A stretch of DNA of 64,000 bases from Nocardia cyriacigeorgica (GCF_010868145.1 NZ_JAAGUY010000001.1:558001-622000); one strand, 5' to 3'. Positions 17,545 to 26,501 are shown, counted from the first letter of the stretch. The notes: generated by a model not told the origin, from the letters alone. A program made the numbers and translations.

Positions 17545-18897
17545 ATGGCTCACCTATCACAGACCGACTATCTCACCTGGCGATTGCAGCGAAACCCCGT
17601 CCTGCGGCCAACCATTGTTTCGATTCTGATGCTCGATGAAGAACCGGACTGGGCGAAGCTGACAAGGGCGGTCGATCGGTGTACCCGAGCGGTGCCGGAA
17701 CTGCGCCAGCGGCTTGTCCCGTCCCTGCTGCCCCTCGCTCCACCACGCTGGAAACCCGACGAGTACTTCGACTTGTCGTGGCACCTGCAGCGGTCCCCGC
17801 TGATCCCCCGGATCGATCTGGAAGCGGTACTCGACTTCGCTCGCCACGACGCAATGAACCAATTCGAACCGGACCGTCCCTTGTGGCGGGCGACGCTCCT
17901 GCACGGACAGGACGGTCAAGGATGCGCGTTGGTGTTCAAAGTTCATCACAGCCTCACCGACGGTGTCAGCGGAGTTCGAATCCTTGCCGGACTCTGTGAT
18001 CTGGACAGAGTGGGAGTGGGCCACATCCACTCCGAAACGCCGCCATCGCAGCATCGCGTCGTTTTCCATTACTGGTCAGAGGGTCTGGGATTGCTCCGGC
18101 ACGGCATCTCCCGTTCAGCGGCGACGGCCGTTGGAGCCGTCACCCATCCCGTGGCTACCGTGCGGGACGGAATCGGCCTCGCGGCGTCACTGGCACGCGT
18201 AGTCCGCCCGATCACCACAACACTGTCGCCCGTGATGACCGATCGTGGTACTGCGCGCCGCCTTGCCGCATTCGACGTTCCTACCGCTGCGCTCGCCCGT
18301 GCCGCGCACACAAACGAGTGCACGATGAACGAAGCATTCATAACGGCAGTACTCCTCGGATTGCGTGACTACCACGACCGGCACGGCACATCGATCGAAC
18401 AACTGCGGGTGACGATGCCGATCAGCCTTCGAACCGATGACGACCCGCTAGGGGGCAACCGAATCACTCTGTCCCGCTTTGTGGTACCGGTGAATGGCGA
18501 CCCCGCCGTCCTGATGCGGCGCGTCGGTGAGGTGATCCGGAGCCAACGCAGTGAACCCGCGCTCCCGTACTCCGCCGCCGTGGCGGCGGTCCTCAACCGA
18601 GTACCGGTCACGCTGATCGCCGGAATGCTCGAGCATGTCGACTTCGTCGCCTCCGACGTACCCGGCTCGCCGGTGCCGCTCTATCTCGCCGGCGCACGTA
18701 TCGAACAGATGTATGCCTTCAGCCCCACGCTCGGTACGGCCCTCAACGTGACGATGGCCTCCCACGCCGGTACGTGCTTCCTCGGAATCAATGCCGACAT
18801 CGCCGCTGTCCCCGATGTCAGGACCCTTTCCCAGTGCCTCGCCGACGGCTTCCGGGCAGTGCTGGATCTCGATGATCAACAGGCAACCGGGATCTGA
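17545..18897 (+). CDS. WS/DGAT acyltransferase, second paralogue
   Basis: The protein has 450 residues starting MAHLSQTDYLTWRLQ, with the catalytic HHSLTDG at 134-140, DRPLWRATLL before it and FVASDVPGSPVPLYLAG in the C-terminal domain. ATG 17545 follows CGAGGAAG. It is clearly different from the neighbouring paralogue (shorter, different acyl-pocket residues), so the two may prefer different acceptors. The long gap to the divergent gene leaves room for shared regulatory sites; I see only a partial GGGACT motif near 17253. A role in triacylglycerol or wax storage during dormancy is inferred from the neighbourhood. Confidence 0.92.
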   Translation: MAHLSQTDYLTWRLQRNPVLRPTIVSILMLDEEPDWAKLTRAVDRCTRAVPELRQRLVPSLLPLAPPRWKPDEYFDLSWHLQRSPLIPRIDLEAVLDFARHDAMNQFEPDRPLWRATLLHGQDGQGCALVFKVHHSLTDGVSGVRILAGLCDLDRVGVGHIHSETPPSQHRVVFHYWSEGLGLLRHGISRSAATAVGAVTHPVATVRDGIGLAASLARVVRPITTTLSPVMTDRGTARRLAAFDVPTAALARAAHTNECTMNEAFITAVLLGLRDYHDRHGTSIEQLRVTMPISLRTDDDPLGGNRITLSRFVVPVNGDPAVLMRRVGEVIRSQRSEPALPYSAAVAAVLNRVPVTLIAGMLEHVDFVASDVPGSPVPLYLAGARIEQMYAFSPTLGTALNVTMASHAGTCFLGINADIAAVPDVRTLSQCLADGFRAVLDLDDQQATGI

Positions 18898-18917
18898 ACC
18901 CACATGCGACAGCCGCG

Positions 18918-18945
18918 GCCGGCGAGACCAGGGCCGCTCGCCGGC
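18918..18945. terminator. GC-rich hairpin between convergent genes
   Basis: GCCGGCGAG (18918-18926) pairs perfectly with CTCGCCGGC (18937-18945) around a ten-base loop. It lies 21 bases after the WS/DGAT stop and 32 before the end of the convergent DUF1918 gene, a typical shared terminator position. Confidence 0.65.
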
Positions 18946-18976
18946 ACTCCCTGACGGTACCGCGCCTGATGTCGGC

Positions 18977-19261
18977 CTATTCAGCCAACTTGCCGGTGTC
19001 CGTGGAGCGCAGCACGGACGGGTCGAGAGCCGAGGTGAAGTGGCTGGTCGTGATCTCTACTGCGGCATGTAGCTCATCGCTGGTCAGGACGTGCGCGTCC
19101 GGGCCGGGAAAGGTCAATGCCCTGTGCCCGTTGTCGGCCCAGTGCACGAGATACGGCGGAGCCCCATCCTTTCCTTGTACCTGTTCGATCAATCCGCGGC
19201 GTACCGCGCCGCCGACATTACGACACTCGACGACCAGCCAATCCCCCACCTTTGCATACAT
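18977..19261 (-). CDS. DUF1918 protein (Rv0569/Rv2302-like)
   Basis: This 94-residue protein begins MYAKVGDWLVVECRNVGGAV and holds APPYLVHWADNGHRALTFPG, the core of DUF1918, a small SH3-like beta-barrel family. Rv0569, a member, belongs to the M. tuberculosis DosR regulon; its molecular function is unknown. The start at 19261 is well supported by TAGGAGG just upstream; the longer frame to 19342 is not. It is longer than the usual 80-88 residues, with a C-terminal tail (ALDPSVLRSTDTGKLAE). It stands alone upstream of a convergent hairpin. Confidence 0.88.
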   Translation of the reverse strand: MYAKVGDWLVVECRNVGGAVRRGLIEQVQGKDGAPPYLVHWADNGHRALTFPGPDAHVLTSDELHAAVEITTSHFTSALDPSVLRSTDTGKLAE

Positions 19262-19354
19262 CTCCCTACCTCCTATCTCGCCGGCCTCGGGCCCCACATT
19301 CGTGCGTATGCCTCGACTCTCGCCCCAGAATTCATCGAACAAGCCCTCTGTAGA

Positions 19355-20287
19355 TCAGTAGTCAACGAGCGAGGCATGCTTGGGCTCGGGGTAGTCGCGA
19401 TGCAACCGGTCGATCGCTTCGGCCAGCAGCGGTGCCAGGGTGCAGACCTCGTACGTGCTCGCAGCATTCGGCAGCACCACGGAATCTGTAACCACGATGC
19501 GGCGCAGCCCGAGCCGACTCAGCCGCTCGACCGCCTCCGTGGTCAGAGGGCCGTGTGTCGCTGCCACGGCGATATCTGTCGCGTTGTGCCGTATGAGCCC
19601 CATTGTCGCTTCGATGGTGGCTCCGGAGCAGATCATGTCGTCGACGATGACGGCACGGTGGCCGATGACGTCACCCAGTATCTCGCGGGCCACCACGTTG
19701 GTTTCGTTCACTCGGAACTTGCGCACGACCGCCACGGACTCTCGCATTGCCTTGGCGTACCGCTCGGCGAGCTCAGCTGCGCCGAGGTCCGGCGCCACCA
19801 CGACCGCCTCGGTCCACGCCGGCGCGATGTGGTGTGCCAACAGAGGGACGGCGGACAGTGTCTCCACCGGTATCGAGCACACGGCTTCCAGAGCCGGGGT
19901 GTGCGGATCGACGACCACGAGTCTATCCGCGCCTGCGTTCGCAATCGCGTCTGCGGCAACTCTGGCACCCAGCGCTTGGCCGGCCAGTTCCCGCTGATCT
20001 TGACGCGCATACCCGAAATAGGGCACCACCGCGGTCACCCTGGCGGCGCCTGCGCGCCGGCACGCGTCGATGAGCAACAACAGTTCCATGAGGTGCTCAC
20101 CCACTGGCGGCGAAGTCGACTGCACGATATAGACATCTTGTCCGCCGAGGTGCTCGACTCGAGGCTGCAGCTCACCATCGGGATACCGCCCCATCGTGTA
20201 GTCGGTGATCCTGACGTCGAGCAGCTCGGCCACTGCCGGCGCGAGCGCCGCACCCGTGCTACCGCCCACAATTCGTACTTCAGTCAT
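19355..20287 (-). CDS. Divergent ribose-phosphate diphosphokinase (PRPP synthase)
   Basis: The 310-residue protein has the PRPP-synthase layout: YPDGELQPRV, GQDVYIVQST, the ATP-loop region VVPYFGYARQDQRE, and a PRPP-loop VIVDDMICSGATI. Compared with housekeeping enzymes, the loop DTGGT is CSGAT and the DLHAxQ motif is VDPHTPALE, so it is a divergent paralogue and may differ in regulation or substrate. It makes PRPP from ribose-5-phosphate and ATP in the cytoplasm. Its ATG overlaps the stop of the PRTase-hydrolase gene (ATGA, 20284-20287), so the two are translationally coupled and probably share a metabolite. Confidence 0.85.
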   Translation of the reverse strand: MTEVRIVGGSTGAALAPAVAELLDVRITDYTMGRYPDGELQPRVEHLGGQDVYIVQSTSPPVGEHLMELLLLIDACRRAGAARVTAVVPYFGYARQDQRELAGQALGARVAADAIANAGADRLVVVDPHTPALEAVCSIPVETLSAVPLLAHHIAPAWTEAVVVAPDLGAAELAERYAKAMRESVAVVRKFRVNETNVVAREILGDVIGHRAVIVDDMICSGATIEATMGLIRHNATDIAVAATHGPLTTEAVERLSRLGLRRIVVTDSVVLPNAASTYEVCTLAPLLAEAIDRLHRDYPEPKHASLVDY

Positions 20288-21627
20288 CTCGGGAACTTCC
20301 CTCCATCAGCGGAGCGAGGCCCTGTGCCGAGCGGGGCCAGCTGCTTGATAAACCACGTACGAGCGAGTTCAGCGACCTTTGTCAGTGCGCCCGGCTCGGT
20401 GAACAGATGCGTCGCGCCAGGAACCACGGTCAATACCGTCTCGCAGGTCATCTGCTGTGCAGCAAGACGGTTCAGTTCCAGAACTGCATCGTCGGCACCG
20501 CCGACGATCAGCATGGTCGGCGCCTGTACTTCTGCCAGTACCGGCCCGGCAAGGTCGGGTCGGCCACCACGTGAGACCACAGCAGCGATCGACGCCTCCG
20601 GCGAGACCACCGCTCGCAGCGCCGCCGCGGCGCCCGTACTCGCCCCGAAGTAGCCGACCCTCAGACCTGCCGCTTCCTCTTGTTCGGCCAGCCACACGGT
20701 GAGGTCGACCAACCGCGACGCCAGCAGCTGCACATCGAACACCCGCGACCGATCGCCCTCCTCTTCCGCCGTCAGCAGGTCGACAAGAAGCGTTCCGAGC
20801 CCCGCGTCGTTGAGTACCCCTGCCACGTAACGGTTGCGAGGGCTGTGGCGGCTGCTTCCGCTGCCATGCGCGAACACGACCAGCCCGATCGGATCACTCG
20901 GGATCATCAGGTGCCCGGCCAGCTGAACCCCGCCGGCGAGGATGTGGACCGATTCGTCTCGCAGCGGCGGTCTCGGCGGACCGGCAGCCGACATCCCCGC
21001 GGCCCGGTTCAGCAAGACGGTCACCTCCGCGTCGGTCACCTGCGCGAACTGGCGATACAACCGATCCCCGGCACCAGAACCCGGTGACATCTCCACGCAG
21101 ACCAGCTCATCGACGTCGCCGCGGAGCGCCATCAACACGTCCTGGCCTGCGGCGGGTACTGCCAGGATGACCCTCCTCGCGCCCCGTGCCCGCGCCTCCC
21201 GGCACACAGCCCGCGTCACCGCTTCGACAGCGATACCTTCATCGACCACGACCGCGATCCGGTCACGCATAGGAATCCTCGGCACCGCTCGCCGGAGCCG
21301 GTCGACGCGGGCGGCGAGCTGTTGGCATTCGTGCCGCTCCACCTCCGCGATCTCATACCGGGTCAACCGGGCCCGCGACACGATGCTGTTGTCGATCACC
21401 ACCACACCGCCTTCGCTGAGAGCACCGAAGGTGAGACCGGGCCGCTGCGGGTCATCGAGCCTGCGGAGAACCACCACATCCAACGGTGCCCGCAACGAGG
21501 AGGCAACCTCGGACGCGACGACAGCACCGCCCGGAGGCACGCCGAGCACGACAACGTTCTCACCACGCAGGAAGTCCAGCCGTTCAGCCAAGCGGCGCCC
21601 GGCATCGCGTCGATCCTCGAACATCAT
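20284..21627 (-). CDS. Phosphoribosyltransferase-like/dienelactone-hydrolase-like fusion (Rv0571c-like)
   Basis: The protein has 447 residues. Residues 1-210 are a PRTase-type domain (VVLGVPPGGAVVASEVA, LRAPLDVVVLRRL), but the PRPP loop reads VVVDEGIAVEAVT (127-138) where an active enzyme has [10 protein letters not shown], so PRPP binding is doubtful. Residues 225-447 are an alpha/beta hydrolase: AHGSGSSRHSPRNRYVA, nucleophile GASTG at 328-332 (Ser330), an Asp in GGADD and His in GATHLF. Rv0571c of the DosR regulon has this two-domain order. It is coupled to the PRPP-synthase gene downstream. The start at ATG 21627 could equally be the next ATG. Confidence 0.85.
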   Translation of the reverse strand: MMFEDRRDAGRRLAERLDFLRGENVVVLGVPPGGAVVASEVASSLRAPLDVVVLRRLDDPQRPGLTFGALSEGGVVVIDNSIVSRARLTRYEIAEVERHECQQLAARVDRLRRAVPRIPMRDRIAVVVDEGIAVEAVTRAVCREARARGARRVILAVPAAGQDVLMALRGDVDELVCVEMSPGSGAGDRLYRQFAQVTDAEVTVLLNRAAGMSAAGPPRPPLRDESVHILAGGVQLAGHLMIPSDPIGLVVFAHGSGSSRHSPRNRYVAGVLNDAGLGTLLVDLLTAEEEGDRSRVFDVQLLASRLVDLTVWLAEQEEAAGLRVGYFGASTGAAAALRAVVSPEASIAAVVSRGGRPDLAGPVLAEVQAPTMLIVGGADDAVLELNRLAAQQMTCETVLTVVPGATHLFTEPGALTKVAELARTWFIKQLAPLGTGPRSADGGKFPR

Positions 21628-21679
21628 CGCGAACCTCCTACCCCTACTCTGCGCCGCAGGGCGGTGCCCGGCCTCGAGG

Positions 21680-22618
21680 TCAGTTCTGGTGGACCACCAT
21701 CACCGGGCAATGTGCATGTTGGACCATGTAGTTGCTGGTCGAGCCGAGCAATAGTCCGCGGAATCCGCCACGGCCGCGGCTGCCCACGACAATCAGTTGG
21801 GCTTCTTTCGACCAGTGCATCAAGTGCTGGCGTGGCCCTGACAGATACACCTCACGGCTGACCTCGACGGTCGGGTACTTCTCCTGCCAGCCGGCCAGGC
21901 GCTCGGACAACAGTGCCTTCTCTCCGGTCTCCAGTTCAGTCGTGGGGAGATCCAGGTAGGACGTTCCCGCGAACGTCCCTTGCGAGAGGTCGCTCCAGGC
22001 GTGCACGGCGACAAGGTCGGTCCCGCGTTCGGACGCCTCGCTGAAGGCGGCCTCGACAGCTGGTTCGCCGACCGAGCTGCCGTCGACGCCGACGACCACG
22101 GGCCCGGTGTCGCGGACGGTGTGCTGGGGATGTGTCTCGCGAACGACCACGATGCGGCCGTGACCATGACTGGCGACAGCCAGCAGCGTCGAGCCGAGGT
22201 GGGCAAGGGTGCCTGCCATGGTCGCGGCGCCGAGGACGGTCATATATGCGGTGCGCGAGAGCTCGATCAGTAGTTGCGCGCAATTGCTTTCCGACAGCTC
22301 GGTGACGACGTCGAGGCTCGCGTCGGTGTCGGCTGCGATGCGGGCCGCCGAGTCCAGGACACGTTCACCGTTGGTGCGGATGTTTTCGGCGATCGGGGGC
22401 ACGACGACGTCGTAGGAGGTGAGCATCGCGCTAGTGGCTTTGAGGTCGTAGCCGTGGGCGATGACGAGGCGGCGGCCGCGGGTGGATGCGGTCTGTGCGG
22501 CCCATTCCACCGCGCGGGTGGCGGCCGGTGAGCCGTCGGTTCCGACCACCACCGCGGCCGATGCCAGGGTGCGCAGGTCATGAGTGGATTGCGGAGTCAT
22601 GGCGGTTGTGCCTTCCAT
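21680..22618 (-). CDS. Tandem universal stress protein
   Basis: This 312-residue protein has two UspA domains. The first begins VVVGTDGSPAATRAVEWAAQ, the second VVVGVDGSSVGEPAVEAAF. The second carries the ATP-binding motif VVGSRGRGGFRGLLLGST; the first has a changed loop (LGAATMAGTLAHLGST). Tandem-domain Usps of this type (Rv1996, Rv2005c, Rv2623) are DosR targets in M. tuberculosis, and Rv2623 binds ATP and slows growth. It lies 53 bases upstream of the PRTase-hydrolase gene on the same strand and may lead that operon. Confidence 0.92.
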   Translation of the reverse strand: MEGTTAMTPQSTHDLRTLASAAVVVGTDGSPAATRAVEWAAQTASTRGRRLVIAHGYDLKATSAMLTSYDVVVPPIAENIRTNGERVLDSAARIAADTDASLDVVTELSESNCAQLLIELSRTAYMTVLGAATMAGTLAHLGSTLLAVASHGHGRIVVVRETHPQHTVRDTGPVVVGVDGSSVGEPAVEAAFSEASERGTDLVAVHAWSDLSQGTFAGTSYLDLPTTELETGEKALLSERLAGWQEKYPTVEVSREVYLSGPRQHLMHWSKEAQLIVVGSRGRGGFRGLLLGSTSNYMVQHAHCPVMVVHQN

Positions 22619-22638
22619 TTCGTTCCGTTAAGCCACTT

Positions 22639-23139
22639 TCAGTGTCGATCGGGCTCTCGACCGGCCCCAGGGGCTTCGGCCCTCATTTGTTGGGACTCGG
22701 TGCCCTCGTCGTCGACGAGCTGGATCCCGTTGACGAGGGTGGGCTCGATCTCGATCACGTCGTCGAGGGCCATTCCGACCCACGGTCGAAGCAGATCGTG
22801 ATAGCGAGCCAGCCGGGTGCGATCGGTGACGGGCCGAGCTATGCCCGTCACGACGACCGACCACCCGGTTCGGCTCACCGTATCGATGTCATCGGCCTGG
22901 TAGGCGACAACAACTGTGGGAATGGTGTGGACCGTTCCCGAGAATTGTGAAGCCAGCCGGGTACGGACGATAACGACGCCGTCGTCGACGATGTGGTTGA
23001 CCGGCCGAATCGCGGGGAGGGCGTCGCGCGTGTACACCACCCGACCGAACGATGCCTATGCAAGCAACGACAGCGCCTGCTCGCGATCCAACTCCACGAC
23101 TCGACGCCCAGTGTCGTCGGCGGTAGTCGAGCTGGTCAT
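22639..23139 (-). pseudogene. PNPOx-like flavin-binding protein interrupted by an in-frame amber codon
   Basis: A strong GAAGGAGG precedes ATG 23139, which opens a frame encoding VVELDREQALSLLA and then TAG at codon 28 (23058-23056). The frame continues without a shift: [20 protein letters not shown], then [11 protein letters not shown], for 139 more codons to the stop at 22639. The two parts join exactly into the pyridoxamine-5'-phosphate-oxidase-like fold of the Rv3129 group (DosR regulon). No good start with a ribosome-binding site exists after the TAG. The gene is most likely a recent nonsense pseudogene. Readthrough or a sequencing error are alternatives. Confidence 0.8.
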
Positions 23140-23350
23140 CCTGCCTCCTTCGAAGGTTCCCACAAGTAGCTCAGTCGACCGAGATGTTTCTTTCGAGCGC
23201 GCTGCGCGATCGAGCAGTACTGCAAGGCGCAGATTCCGTCCTGCTGCCGACGGGAGCAGGAATGTACGTGCCCACAGGTGTTCTCGGTCCAACCGCTCAA
23301 TTTCACCGGTGGATTCAGCCTGTCGGTAGGGCCCAATGTCGCAGCAGGCG

Positions 23351-23364
23351 GGGACGAAGGGCCC
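23351..23364. promoter_or_regulatory. DosR-box-like motif
   Basis: GGGACGAAGGGCCC has the 5-4-5 form GGGAC-N4-GGCCC, a close match to the DosR consensus core GGGACTNNAGTCCC. It lies 172 bases upstream of the truncated stress-protein gene at 23536. Confidence 0.5.
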
Positions 23365-23535
23365 GGCTCCAGGACAACGTCCGAGACGCCTCCCAACAAC
23401 GGCCAATAGCCGGTCGAATGCCAGTCGGAGGGTGCCGATAGGCCCATTTCTTCGGGTACGGATGCTCTGACGGTCCGCGCTGCCGGCGAGGACGCTGTGA
23501 GATAAGCATCGCAGAAGCCGGCGCCTCCGATTACC

Positions 23536-24186
23536 ATGCTGATGATCCGCGGCGAGCCTGCGACGAAGCTGGTCGAGCTGTCGGAAACTGCGGCGCTGGT
23601 CGTGATCGGCAGCGTGGGCGGAAGTTCGGGTGCGCGCGCCTTGCTCGGGTCGGTGGCGACCGATCTGGCCGCCGGGTCGCATTGTCCGGTCGCGGTGATC
23701 CGTCCGATCCAGAGCGGAGCGTCAGCGGTCGGACCGGTTGTGGTCGTCACCGAGCCGTCGCTGTCGGGGTCGCCGGCGGCGGTTTCGGCGGCGTTCCAGG
23801 CAGCGGCTGATCGCCACGCCGACGTTCTGGTCGTCGACATCGCGCGTCCAGCCATGCGCGACACGGCGCGGGCAGTGGGTGTCGATGTCGAGGCGGTGCT
23901 GGACGACCTCGGCCGTCGATACCGCACTGGGCGGGTTCGTCTGGTCACTTACTTCGGACACGCCCGTACTGCCATTGAAAAGTTCAGCATCACTGCACAA
24001 TTGGTTGTCGTCGGCCGCAGCCGCAGACCGCGCCGGCCGCATCTGGGCGACTCGCTGCGAACGGCGCTGTGCCACACCCGCTGCGCGGTGCTCGTCGTCC
24101 CCGAGGGCACCGCTGCGCTAGCGGACATCCGCAGCGTCCCCAGACATCGGAGCGAGGCGAAAGCCGGCGTTTCTGCACCCGTATAG
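23536..24186 (+). CDS. N-terminally truncated universal stress protein
   Basis: The 216-residue frame begins inside a Usp domain (IRGEPATKLVELSETAALVV, IGSVGGSSGARALLGS), so roughly the first 80-90 residues of a tandem Usp, including the nucleotide-binding start, are absent. The second domain is present but its ATP motif is altered (GRSRRPRRPHLGDSL) and its own start (VVVVTEPSLSGSPAA) lacks the usual GVDGS. No convincing ribosome-binding site precedes ATG 23536. It may be a degenerate pseudogene or a short non-ATP-binding Usp. It shares the region with other decayed dormancy genes. Confidence 0.6.
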   Translation: MLMIRGEPATKLVELSETAALVVIGSVGGSSGARALLGSVATDLAAGSHCPVAVIRPIQSGASAVGPVVVVTEPSLSGSPAAVSAAFQAAADRHADVLVVDIARPAMRDTARAVGVDVEAVLDDLGRRYRTGRVRLVTYFGHARTAIEKFSITAQLVVVGRSRRPRRPHLGDSLRTALCHTRCAVLVVPEGTAALADIRSVPRHRSEAKAGVSAPV

Positions 24187-24188
24187 AC

Positions 24189-24890
24189 CTATCGTCGATC
24201 GGCTATCTCGAGTATTTCCTCGATGCTTCGACGCGGAGTGCGTGGCGGCCGCGCACCCAGTGCCCGGCCCACTCTCACTAGGACCTGGGGATGGCGTTCA
24301 CCGGTGAGATCGACCAGCATGGACCGGGCCGCCGGGAGCTCGGTGATATGGGTCAGTGTGCAGGTGGACAGGCCCTTTACAGTGCACTCGAGCAGTACTG
24401 CCGACAACGCGGCTCCGCAATCGAGTAGCGCCGGCGGAGAATCTTCTCCGTTCGACAGCACCAGCACCGTCGCCTGGTCATCGAGATCGTCAGCTGACTC
24501 TGCCGTGCCGGCGGGGAAGGTTCGGCCGCTGGCCACGTACGGGCGTTGCTCAGCCGTCGGCAGGGCCGATGCCGGCACCCCGGTCTCCCCTTCACGTTTG
24601 GCGGTCCACCACGCCAACTCCGACTGATACTTCGGGTCGTAACGGCGCAGCCCGGTCGTGACCTGTGCGATCTTGTCCAGTTCGCTGCGTTGATCGTCGT
24701 CGAGAACCAGCATCGATATCGAATGGCGTCGGCACAGGTGATCGAGGACGATCTCGACAGCGGGCCAGCCATCCAGCGCCGCCATCGCCATCCGATCGGT
24801 GTACCGGTCGTCCATCGCGGCGGCGAGCATCTGGTCGGGCTCGACTGGCTCATGACGACGCACTGGACGCATCGCAGCGACGTGTGATCT
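24189..24890 (-). pseudogene. Acg-like nitroreductase lacking its N-terminus
   Basis: The C-terminal two thirds of an Acg/Rv3131-type nitroreductase are present: LRRYDPKYQSELAWWTAKRE, ASGRTFPAGTAES, GAALSAVLLECTVKGLSTCT, LTHITELPAARSML and TPRRSIEEIL. The first third, with the APSVHNxQPW element that intact relatives carry, is missing. Upstream of about 24890 the open frame is just the antisense of an Hrp1 fragment. The gene is therefore a deletion product; a full-length paralogue exists at 30216-31196. Confidence 0.75.
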
Positions 24891-25037
24891 GTCCGTTGGT
24901 TGACCGAGCAGGGAAAACTCGTCGGCATCATCACCGAAGCCGACCTCGCCCGCAGCCTCCCCGATCAGACCGTCGGCGAATTCGTCGAAGCGATCTGCGC
25001 CCAACACCTGCCATCAACAACGACCGCAGACTCCTGA
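24888..25037 (+). pseudogene. C-terminal remnant of an Hrp1-like CBS-domain protein
   Basis: The plus-strand frame ending at 25037 encodes LTEQGKLVGIITEADLARSL then PDQTVGEFVEAICAQ, which looks like the end of a CBS pair of the Hrp1 (Rv2626c) type, a strongly hypoxia-induced DosR-regulon protein. There is no start: an in-frame TGA lies just upstream, and the DNA is joined head-on to the truncated Acg-like gene. Only about 45 residues survive. Confidence 0.65.
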
Positions 25038-25155
25038 GCGCCACCCGCGCAACGATGCCAGGGCCGGTTGAGGCGCGGAGGGCGCTGCTGTCCGTGCGTT
25101 CATTCACCGTCTTTGCTAATCGGATTCGAGCACCACGCGACATCCGATTCGCCTG

Positions 25156-25171
25156 AGGCCCTTGGTCCCTG
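25156..25171. promoter_or_regulatory. DosR-box-like motif upstream of flavodoxin gene
   Basis: AGGCCCTTGGTCCCTG, read on the other strand, gives GGGAC-CAAG-GGCCT, matching the GGGAC-N4-GNCCC form. It ends 56 bases before the flavodoxin ATG at 25227, a suitable activator distance. Confidence 0.6.
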
Positions 25172-25226
25172 CCGCGCGGGCACCTTGGCTCTGCCGCCTT
25201 CGACTGCGATTGAGCAGTCTGATGAC

Positions 25227-25781
25227 ATGGACAACAACAGGCTCCGAATCGCCATCCTCTACGCGACCGAACAGGGATCGACCCGCGATATCGCCGAGTT
25301 CATCGCAGACGACTTGGCCGGCCGCGGCGCCGAGGTCATGTTGCACGACATCGAACACGCTCCTGATTTGTCGCCCTTCGGCACCATCATCATCGGCAGC
25401 GCAATCCACAACATGGATCTACTACCGGCAGCCTCCGCCTACATCCACGCGCACCGCGACCAGCTGACCGGCTCGCGAGTGTGGATGTTCAGCGTCGGGC
25501 TGGGCCCCGCCTTGCGCGGGCCCCTCGGACGCCGACTCGGTCGAGTCGTTCCGAAGAAGGTCGCCGAGCTGCGCGACACGATCAGGCCTCGGGGATACCA
25601 CGCCTTCGCAGGTAGATACGACCGCGCAGGAGCCGGATGGAAAGCTCGCACGCTCTACAGGCTGATGGGCGGCGCACGCTACGGCGACTTGCGCGACTGG
25701 GCCGCGATCCGCACGTGGTCGAACGACATCGCGAGCGCCCTCGGGCTGCCACACTCGGCCGCCAACACCGTCCATCCGTAA
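25227..25781 (+). CDS. Flavodoxin domain protein (HemG-like)
   Basis: The 184-residue protein starts with a flavodoxin FMN-phosphate loop in YATEQGSTRDIAEFIADDL, then GTIIIGSAIHNMDLLPAA and WMFSVGLG, as in menaquinone-dependent protoporphyrinogen oxidase (HemG) and related Flavodoxin_5 proteins. A Cys-free redox FMN role in the cytoplasm or at the membrane is likely. ATG 25227 is chosen because homology begins there. A DosR-like box lies upstream. It is followed after 36 bases by a DUF2267 gene on the same strand, probably one operon. Confidence 0.85.
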   Translation: MDNNRLRIAILYATEQGSTRDIAEFIADDLAGRGAEVMLHDIEHAPDLSPFGTIIIGSAIHNMDLLPAASAYIHAHRDQLTGSRVWMFSVGLGPALRGPLGRRLGRVVPKKVAELRDTIRPRGYHAFAGRYDRAGAGWKARTLYRLMGGARYGDLRDWAAIRTWSNDIASALGLPHSAANTVHP

Positions 25782-25817
25782 CTACCATCCTGTGGGTTCA
25801 CCCGATAGGACCTCCAC

Positions 25818-26324
25818 ATGCACGACCACGACGACCCACTCGCTCCGGCGATGCACACCGCCCACGAATGGCTCCGCACAGTCACCGATGATCTCGGCAC
25901 CTTCGATCGGACGTTCGCCCACCGCGTCATACGTGCATGGCTCCACACAGTGCGAGACAGGCTCGGCGTATCGACCACCGCCCAGCTCGGAGCACAACTA
26001 CCAGAGTTGTTCCGCGGGCTCCTCTTTGAGGGGTGGAGGCCCACGCAAGTGCCCAAGCCACACGACGTCACCGGCTTCCTCGACCAGTTCGCTATGGAAG
26101 CCGGCGTCACCACCGATGAGGCAGCCGCATTGGCGGCCATCGTGACCGAGGCATTCGCCGACCTGTTCTCCGAAGGTCAACTCGACCGAATGTTCGCCGA
26201 ACTCCCCCGCGAGCTGCGCGAACTCCTGCGCGGGGATCTACTCAGCGGCACCATGGGCGATCAGGACGCAAAGCCCGCCAGACGCTCCGCCGCCGACCAG
26301 CCCAGCAGGACGGAGCCGCGCTGA
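25818..26324 (+). CDS. DUF2267 protein
   Basis: The 168-residue helical protein matches DUF2267: HEWLRTVTDDLGTFDRTFAH, RVIRAWLHTVRDRLGVSTTA, QLGAQLPELFRGLLFEGW and a C-terminal LFSEGQLDRMFAELPRELRE. The function of DUF2267 is unknown. A second paralogue lies at 47231, there preceding a protease gene. This copy appears co-transcribed with the upstream flavodoxin. Confidence 0.88.
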   Translation: MHDHDDPLAPAMHTAHEWLRTVTDDLGTFDRTFAHRVIRAWLHTVRDRLGVSTTAQLGAQLPELFRGLLFEGWRPTQVPKPHDVTGFLDQFAMEAGVTTDEAAALAAIVTEAFADLFSEGQLDRMFAELPRELRELLRGDLLSGTMGDQDAKPARRSAADQPSRTEPR

Positions 26325-26501
26325 CCAACCCCGTTACTGGTTGGGGATCCAACCGAGGCGCACAGTGAGGTGGCGTTGGTTCACACCCACGGCAGGACGT
26401 CGCCCACCGAGGGCAACAGCCGCCGTCCTGTACGGCTGTACCTTTCGATTCTCGCTCGAGTGCAGACGGTGGAATCGCCTTCCATCATTCCGCACCTGAC
26501 C

